Assembly (NCBI RefSeq): GCF_036711975.1
Contig: NC_091967.1
Span: 18,786,001-18,850,000 of the forward strand
Origin: Onthophagus taurus
Taxonomy: Eukaryota; Arthropoda; Insecta; Coleoptera; Scarabaeidae
Length of the DNA stretch: 64,000 nt
Direction of reading: 5' to 3'
The notes under the pieces: generated by a model
Database searches by the model: none
Told to the model about the DNA's origin: nothing
What the model saw: the letters and a program-made list of their open reading frames with translations, nothing else
Program-made: the position numbers and the translations under genes
Part shown: positions 58,101-64,000 of the stretch, in pieces
Position numbering within the stretch: the first letter of the stretch is position 1
Layout of the letters: each line of letters starts with the position of its first letter

Positions 58101-61100
58101 GTAGAACGGAGATAATAAGATAAACGAAAATAATGATAACTAAAGTAAATAAAAATATAGGGAAAACAAAATCTAAAACTGATTACAGTAATAAATTAAC
58201 AAAAAAAACTTAAGGAAAGAATTAATTTCCCAAACTGACAAAAAAAAAACGAAAAATAATTATTTTAAATATTTAAAGGTTATTCATATAAAAATTATAC
58301 AAATGAATGTCAATAATGAATACACTTGAGGAGATGCTTAGGAATGCTGCTAGTTACACGAGTTATAACTCAACATTTTTTCAATCCAACCCAAGGATTT
58401 GTTTGGAATTGTGTACAATAATGCTTTCCTTTCTCTCTTTATAGCACCTTTTACATAATTCCTCATATCTTTATAATATTGCCATGATTCGTCTGCTTTT
58501 AGTACTCAAAATCTTTTCTAAGCCTTATCACGAGTTTTCTAGATTTCTTTTATTGTGTCGGTTGCACTTCTCAGGGTCCTTTAATCTCTTTGTCCTTCCA
58601 TAACTTTTTTACAAATAGCTCGACTACCGCTCTTTCCTAATTCTTTTTTTTTTTCTATGTAATAGTTCCATATAATATCTTTTTTTTTTTGTTCCACTCA
58701 TTTTTAATCGTCCGACTGATTTATGAGTATGGAAGAACTGAATAAGAGCTATTACGCACCTACGTTTTTGTCTCTCAGCTATCAAATGTTAGGCAACTGT
58801 CTTGGTTTCTGTAGGTTTCGCAGGAGACCAAGCCATGCGACTGAATTTAGATAGTAGTGTTTCTTGTACAGTCATGTTCACGGGAAATGCACACTCAAGG
58901 TCAAACGCTGTTGTGAGATCCGACATGCCGCTGGCTAAACGGGCTGAGCCGAGCGCAGACGAAGCTCGTGGCTCGTAGGCGTTCGACTCAGCCCGTTTAG
59001 CCAACCGAGCCAGCGGCATGTCGGATCTCACAACAGCACTTGACCTTGAGTGTGCGTTTCCCGTGAACATGATTGTACATCCGTACAGAGTGAACGTCGA
59101 AAAAGTTGCAACATTGCGCACAAAAATTGCTGAGGCTTTGGAAAAAACTACTTACTACCTAAATTAAGTCACTTGATTTAGTCTCTAACCATAGGCAACA
59201 AATTATGCTTATCAAACTATGTTCTAGTCTGAAACGAAAGCAGATCAAGATCTTTACACTGAGTACTATCGAAAAACATCCGATTTTGTTAAAAAAGGCA
59301 ACAGTGACACACCTCAACCCTTTTGTATAGGAGTAATTGAAAATATCATCGAAAATTCAAATGCTAAAGATATTAAAGTAGAAGTCAGAAAATTTTATCG
59401 ACCGGAAAATACACATCGTGGAATATTTGTAACATATCAAGAAGATCTTAATTATTTATATTGGAGTGAAGAAAGTAAATATTTAAAATTATTATTTTCA
59501 ACTTAAATTTATTTAATTTCATTTTTACACACAGAAATTATTGTTTCATTTGATAATATTGCTGGAAAATGTTACTTAACTTATGGTGATAGCTTAGAAA
59601 TACCCGTTGCAGAATGGAGTAGTTTAGGTCCAGATCGATTCTATTTTAATAAAATGTACGACAAATTTTCCCATAAAATACTTGATTTACCTGAAAAAGT
59701 AATCGAAACCCAAACGTTACGAAATATGCCTAAAAAAGGAAAAGGAAAAAATAAATCCAAAAAAATAAACTCTCAAAATAAATGTATAGATGACGAACTT
59801 CCAAAAATTTGGCCGAAAATATCGAAGCCATTACAATGTATGGATGTTTTTGCCGGGTGTGGAGGTTTATCTTTAGGTTTACACCAATCGGGAATTGCAC
59901 TTACAAAATGGGCTATTGAGAAGGAAATTGAACCCGCTCAAGCGTTTAAATTGAATAATCCAGATGCTTTAGTTTTCACCGAAGACTGTAATGAGTTATT
60001 AAAAGGAGTTTTTGACCAAACTGAATATGCAAAGAGAATGCCCAAAAAAGGTGATGTTGAAATGCTCGTTGGGGGACCACCTTGTCAAGGTTTTTCTGGC
60101 ATGAATAGGTTTAATGCTGGACAATATTCAAGATTTAAGAATTCTTTGGTTGTATCATATTTAAGTTATTGTGATTATTACAGGTAAAAATTAATTATTA
60201 TTCTTATAGCTTAATAATTGTCTTGAAATATTTTCCAGGCCAAAATATTTTATCTTAGAAAACGTTCGAAATTTCGTAAGTCATAATCGTAGTATGGTTT
60301 TAAAATTAACATTACGTTGTTTGGTGGCGATGGGTTATCAAGTAACTTTCGGCATAGTACAAGCTGGACATTACGGAGTTCCTCAAACGCGAAGACGTTT
60401 AATAATCATGGCTGCAGCTCCAGGATATGTTTTACCAAAGTACCCCGAACCAAGACATGTTTTTAATAAGAGGGGTTGTTTGCTTTCGATCGCCGTTGAT
60501 AACCAAAGATTTGTTAATGGTTGTCAATTTACGTCTTCTGCTCCGTATCGAATGACAACAGTTCGCGATGCAATGTCCGACCTTCCAGATATAAAAAATG
60601 GATGGAACCAAAAAGAAATTCAATATGATGCAGAACCGATGTCTCATTTTCAAAAATTAATGAGAAAGGGCGAAGGTGATTTGGTTCGGGATCATATTTG
60701 TAAAGAAATGACGCCTTTAGTAGAGGCGAGAATGACTTATATTCCATTAGCACCAGGATCAGATTGGAGAGATTTACCAAATATAGAAGTTAGATTAAGT
60801 GATGGAAATTACACGAAAAAGTTAAGATATCCTTATAGGTAAATATTTAAAGTATTATACTTTACATACATCTTTTAAGTTTAATTTTTTTAGAATTAAA
60901 AAACAATCCAAAGACGAACCTAATAAAGGTGTATGCCAATGCACAACCGGAAAAGGAATAAGATGCGATCCAGCTGATAAACAATCTGATACGTTAATTC
61001 CATGGTGTTTACCCCATACAGGTGATAGGCACAATCATTGGGCGGGACTTTATGGGAGGTTAGAATGGGATGGATTCTTTAGTACAACAGTTACAAATCC

Positions 61101-61380
61101 AGAACCAATGGGAAAACAAGGAAAAGGTGAATAAAAAATATATTTTTATTTTTCTTTTCAACATTTTTTTTATTTAGTGTTACATCCTGATCAACATAGA
61201 GTAGTTAGTGTAAGGGAATGTGCGCGAAGTCAGGGATTCCCAGACAGATACCAATTTGTTGGTTCCGTACTAAAAAAACATAGACAAATTGGAAATGCGG
61301 TACCGCCACCTTTGGGTGCGGCACTTGGAAGTGAAATATTAAAAGCGCTGGATGCGAGAGATAAGAAAAAAGTGTCTTAA
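46196..61380 (+). CDS. Dnmt1: DNA (cytosine-5)-methyltransferase 1, 13 coding exons, 1,295 aa
   Basis: Copies CpG methylation onto the new strand after replication, in the nucleus. Exons: 46196-46489, 46548-46720, 51127-51397, 51456-51593, 51662-51927, 51986-52191, 52250-52700, 52761-52917, 59228-59474, 59535-60183, 60239-60838, 60894-61126, 61178-61380. All junctions are GT-AG and in phase; an in-frame TAA just upstream fixes the start. Domains: replication-foci domain ([28 protein letters not shown]), CXXC zinc finger near 344-385 ([18 protein letters not shown]), two BAH domains (about 425-560, 625-765), a GKGKNK linker near 800, then the catalytic domain: motif [14 protein letters not shown], motif [12 protein letters not shown] with catalytic Cys near 918, motif [39 protein letters not shown]. 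The vertebrate DMAP1-binding N-terminus is absent. It looks functional. Confidence 0.96.
46721..48284. other. DNMT1 intron 2, first part
   Basis: No gene. At about 47533-47592 lies a 60-bp imperfect inverted repeat (AAGGGTGTGTCCACA against GTGTGGGCACACCCT) with a GC-rich centre containing GGCAGCCGCGCG, probably a tiny MITE. Confidence 0.5.
48285..49175. repeat. 363-bp satellite array with CCGG-rich border, copy 2
   Basis: In DNMT1 intron 2. Boxes AAAGTATCCTCTTTTTAATGC, AAGGTACCCTC and AAAGTACCCTC start at 48292, 48664 and 49026 (372 and 362 bp apart). The unit is the same dimer as at 24708-25995, and the same right flank follows (GAGTTGCTTCGTTAGTTAG, CCGG inverted repeats), ending at CGCAAAATCACTA near 49169. 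The units here are more diverged from one another than those at 24.7 kb. Confidence 0.85.
49176..51126. repeat. DNMT1 intron 2, last part, with solitary MITE ends
   Basis: Isolated TA-CAGG-type ends occur at 49956 (CAGGCTGTTCC), 50050 (CAGGGTGTTGC) and 50350 (CAGGCTGTTC), and one opposite end at 49704 (AACAACCTG-TA). They appear to be broken copies of the palindromic elements found in intron 8. No gene was seen; the short frames near 50391-50935 are not supported. Confidence 0.5.
53314..54520. mobile_element. palindromic MITE, 1.2 kb, in DNMT1 intron 8
   Basis: The ends CAGGGTGTATCTGAATGACT and its inverse are flanked by TA (53312-53313, 54521-54522). The arms are inverted along nearly their whole length of about 560 bp, with shared boxes AAGGGGTGATTCTTTAG and GGCACGTTTTGACCCTATT, leaving a short loop near 53890-53950. 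No transposase. If transcribed as part of the intron it would fold into a very long hairpin. Confidence 0.85.
55171..55975. mobile_element. palindromic MITE, 805 bp, nested in the hAT relic
   Basis: The ends CAGGCTGGTTCAAATTCGAT and the inverse near 55960 are flanked by TA. Both arms contain AACTATAAGA(A/G)TTAGAAAAA and GTAGCTTACATGTC, so they match closely; a second inverted pair lies around CTTGGTTATTA (55360) and GTAATAACCAAG (55790). Confidence 0.85.
56341..57528. mobile_element. palindromic MITE (outer), nested in the hAT relic
   Basis: The ends CAGGGTGTTTCGGTGACTCG and its inverse are flanked by TA (56339-56340, 57529-57530). The arms are 56341-56602 and 57268-57528, 262 and 261 bp. 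Joined without the inner element, the arms meet at GCTATATAGC, a perfect dyad, so the outer element is a palindrome with practically no loop. Confidence 0.85.
56605..57265. mobile_element. palindromic MITE (inner), at the dyad centre of the outer one
   Basis: The ends CAGGTGCTCCTAAAGTTTG and the inverse (CAAAGTTTAGGAACAGCCTG) are flanked by TA on both sides. Its arms pair over about 165 bp (shared TTTGCAGTTTCTAATAG and ATGCAAAAATGTT) around a 300-bp loop. The TA it duplicated is the centre of the outer palindrome. Confidence 0.8.
58370..58620 (-). mobile_element. LINE fragment (linker before RT)
   Basis: The minus strand reads [20 protein letters not shown] followed by KRERKALLY, which resembles the linker of CR1/Jockey-like LINEs (xWxxYKxLRNxVxxLIRxAK). 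It is short and broken. Confidence 0.45.
58867..59078. repeat. GC-rich inverted repeat, about 210 bp
   Basis: Arms of roughly 85-90 bp at 58867-58949 and 58986-59078 share TGAGATCCGACATGCCGCTGG, GCTAAACGGGCTGAG and TTCACGGGAAA with few mismatches and one short indel. The loop of about 36 bp is GC-rich (GAGCGCAGACGAAGCTCGTG). The base composition differs sharply from the AT-rich intron around it. Confidence 0.85.
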
Positions 61381-61458
61381 CTGTAACAGTTATTTTAATT
61401 GTTTTTAAATTATATAATATATATTGTTTTTTTATCTTAATTCCTTAATGATGTGTTC

Positions 61459-61464
61459 AATAAA
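61459..61464 (+). terminator. DNMT1 polyadenylation signal
   Basis: AATAAA about 80 bp after the DNMT1 stop codon, followed by a TTTGTACAG stretch. The distance is right for a short 3' UTR. Confidence 0.6.
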
Positions 61465-61945
61465 TGACTAAATTTGTACAGAATAATTCAAATTTTTAGC
61501 CTTCAGCACGCCTTAATGCCTCCATACCATATTAAAAGGATAATAATTATTGCATGGTAAATCAAAACGTTTTATTAAAAATAATTTTGTGTTGAGATAT
61601 TTTACTGTATCTAGACTTTTCTAACATTCTACAATCCAGTAGCTGAAATATTTTCCAGTCCTAAGAATATATAAGCAGTGCCTATAAATATTTTACATAA
61701 ATAATCTTGATAATTTAGATTTATTTATCTAGATCTTCCTTTTACATTTACAAAAAGAGTGAAATAAGAATAAGACGAGCTTAAAACCTGAAAATAAAAA
61801 AAAATGTTAAATGCCCAACATATTAGTAATTTTTTTTTCTGATTTCTAGTAACATTTTCAATAGCAAGATAAAATATAACGCATTTGAACAGCATAGAGA
61901 CTTTTATGGTTCGATTTAAAAATGGCACTAAATTCAAGGTTTTCT
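61465..61945. other. spacer after DNMT1, nothing recognised
   Basis: AT-rich DNA between the DNMT1 3' end and the LINE. Confidence 0.4.
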
Positions 61946-61946
61946 T

Positions 61947-63400
61947 TTGAATTTCACTATGAGTATGTTCCCTCTCATGACAATGATAGTGTGTCGCAGC
62001 CCTATTACTCTTGAAGCTGTTTTCAATATTGTGAGGGAGATGCGTAATATGAGTGCAAGCCACGATACTTTGGTAGACTCGGTCCAGTTTTGCTGCCAAA
62101 GGGTCTCTGGTTTCGAGGTATCCATGAAGGAAGTGCAGGAGCAGCTGAAGATGATCGATAGGCTGAATGCCGAGAATGCTTTTCTGAAGAAGCCAGTTAC
62201 TGAGCTATCGGAACGCGTGGCGTATTTAGAGCAATATTCCCGCTGCAGCAACCTTGAGATCCGAGGCGTTTCTGAGAACTTTATTGCGATGGTCGAGACT
62301 ATGGGTACCTCCCTTGACGTTCCGATTTCGACTGTTGATGTGGATGCTGTCCATCGCGTTCCTCACGGTCTAAACGGTAATGGTCATCAGTCGTCGAAGT
62401 GCTCCAAAGGCTGTTGTTGTGCGTTTCTGCAGTCGTCTTGTGCGTGATAAATTTCTTGCTGCTGCGAAATTAAAGAAGAAGTCGGTGGTTGCTGGGTCCT
62501 CCCCAGAACTCTCGTCCAGGGTGTTACTGATTGTTGCTTTATTAATGAACATTTAACGCCAGCCAACAAAATCCTTTTTGGTAAAGCCAAAGAAAAATCT
62601 TATAAGTATGTTTGGACCAGGAATTGCCAGATCTTCGTCAGGAAGAGTAATGACGCACGCCCTATCCACATTCAAAGTGATGCCGATGTGAGCAGGATGT
62701 AGACAGGTCTATTGTCATGCAAGTATTATGTACCATGTATAATTTACAATGTCTGCCATTACATTTTATTACCAAAAATGTACGCGGCCTTAGAACTAAG
62801 TTGGATACATTATCCAATAACGTGTTAAACTCTGATCACGACGTTATTTTCTGACGGAGACTTGGCTGCATCCTGGGATATATTCGGCAGAGGTTTTTCC
62901 GGATTCGTACATGTTATATATAATAACGCATTTAATAATTTGTTGGGTAGAGGCGTTTTGTTCGGCGTATCTTCGGCGTACTCAGTAATCCGACGTTTCG
63001 ATTGGTTTGTCGGGCTGGATGCTATTGGCATAACAATGCGTAGTGGCAGTTCATTGATTCATGTTTGTTGTGTTTATATTCCGCCTTTGAATAACGTAGC
63101 GTTATATTAGCTTTCGTAATTTTTCGTAACAGCTGCTATAATTTTGTGTTAATTTTCTTTTATCATTTTTATTTTTATATCGATATCTCCTAAACAAAGA
63201 GGAATAGGTGATATACCATTTTTTGTTCGTAATGATCCCCTGAATATATGGTATGAGTTTGTCGGTCGAGTCACGGAACACCTGTATATAACCGGTCGAT
63301 TCGATCTGGAGTTTTTCCACGTGTTTGGAAGGAGGCTCATGTAATCTTTAAATCCGGAAATTCCCCGGACAGAGCTATAAGTTTTGAACGAGTGAAGAAC
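61947..63400 (+). mobile_element. CR1/Jockey-like LINE with ORF1, endonuclease and RT start, broken
   Basis: ORF1: a coiled-coil-like stretch (LKMIDRLNAENAFLKKPV), YLEQYSRCSNLEIRGV, VDVDAVHRVPHG (62220-62370), then after a frameshift NEHLTPANKILFGKAKEKSY and WTRNCQIFVRKS (62548-62660); this is the FP25-like domain of such ORF1 proteins. Endonuclease: FITKNVRGLRTKLDTLSNNV (62770-62825) and DAIGITMRSGSSLIHVC (63018-63070). The coding breaks near 63110 and resumes at 63297 with SIRSGVFPRVWKEAHVIFKS, the start of the RT. The break coincides with a MITE end (ACACCTG-TATA, 63288-63295). Confidence 0.75.
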
Positions 63401-63639
63401 AAAATTTGAGAATCACTAAAGAGTCATAAAAGCTACATTCTTAGATAGTTTAGAACTTCCATGCAATGTGGAGTTTTTTAGGGGATGACCACCCCTACAT
63501 TTTTAAATAGCAACCCCTGTAGAGTTTTACCTTATTTTAAAGGTAATGAAAAAAGAAACACAACCCCATAAACCAAAACCCGATATCTTAATTCTTTCAA
63601 GAATTATGAGGGGTTGACTACCGAATGGGAAAACAAAAT

Positions 63640-64000
63640 GTTTTCATGCTTTTTTGCACTTTTATTACGATTTTTATAACAAATGTTCAAATTGTCAACC
63701 TTCTTCGGTCTCGCAATAACCCAAACGCTCATAGATTTGAACCACCAGGAGCTATCCTAAGTGATATTGGTGGTTCTTCAAGTATGCGATTTTCCAAATC
63801 ATTGATTGATTCTGGTTTTGTTGCATACACTCTACTTTTCAAAAATCTCCAAAAGAAAAAAATCTAGTGGTGTTAGATCAGGAAATCGTGGTGGCCACTC
63901 AATGTCACCTCTACTGCTAATCCAATGGTTTGGAAACGTACGGCTTAAAAAGTCTCGGACTGCGCGACTAAAATGTGGGAGGACTACCATCTTGTTAGAA
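63640..64000 (-). mobile_element. mariner-type transposase fragment, cut by the window edge
   Basis: The minus strand from about 63910 reads RGDIEWPPRFPDLTPLDFF and, after a frameshift, FLKSRVYATKPESINDLENR (63845-63780). These are the C-terminal catalytic blocks of a mariner/IS630-like transposase, the PDLTPLDFF aspartate being the last catalytic acid. The same general family as the element at 15811-16274 but a different sequence. The rest lies beyond the window. Confidence 0.7.

Noticed and set aside
58789-59121. 110-codon minus-strand frame
   Set aside because: It runs through the GC-rich hairpin and reads both arms, so it is an artefact of the palindrome.
1-64000. tRNA, rRNA and microRNA genes
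   Set aside because: I looked for tRNA B-box-like GGTTCGAATCC and cloverleaf arms and for rRNA-like conserved text and saw none; small hairpins such as 13058-13090 are too short to support a microRNA call.

Overview
This window is AT-rich, intron-bearing eukaryotic DNA, almost certainly from an insect. The reasons are insect-type muscle troponin C genes (calcium loops II and IV canonical, I and III degenerate, start codon alone in exon 1 in two of the three), a full-length DNMT1, short GT-AG introns, and an insect-like mix of transposable elements. A beetle is my guess, but nothing in the sequence proves the order.

Layout. 1-18.8 kb: no firm host gene, mostly decayed LINEs, Tigger/pogo and mariner relics and palindromic MITEs; one 86-codon reading frame with a TATA box (about 1.4-1.75 kb) is a weak candidate. 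18.8-26.3 kb: three tandem troponin C genes on the minus strand; the third has a 4.7-kb intron holding a Jockey relic and a 363-bp satellite. 27.4-30.1 kb: a TIR-bounded element filled with a 339-bp satellite, ending next to an LRR gene. 30.1-45.4 kb: three related leucine-rich-repeat membrane-protein genes (minus strand), one a recent truncated copy, separated by Tigger, Harbinger, LINE and gag relics. 46.2-61.4 kb: an intact 13-exon DNMT1 (plus strand; predicted 1,295 aa) whose two large introns (4.4 and 6.3 kb) are full of satellites, nested palindromic MITEs and an hAT relic. 61.4-64 kb: a broken LINE and a mariner fragment.

How it works together. The troponin C genes serve calcium control of muscle. 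DNMT1 is the maintenance CpG methyltransferase, so this genome can probably methylate DNA. The LRR genes encode an unrecognised family with a membrane segment at each end of the ectodomain. I assembled all multi-exon models by hand from splice sites, reading phase and family motifs; no RNA evidence was available.

The most unusual structures are: palindromic MITEs with TA-CAGG ends, two of which carry another such element exactly at the TA at their centre of symmetry; satellites carried inside TIR- or border-defined elements; a GC-rich 210-bp hairpin in a DNMT1 intron; and the two-membrane-segment LRR family.
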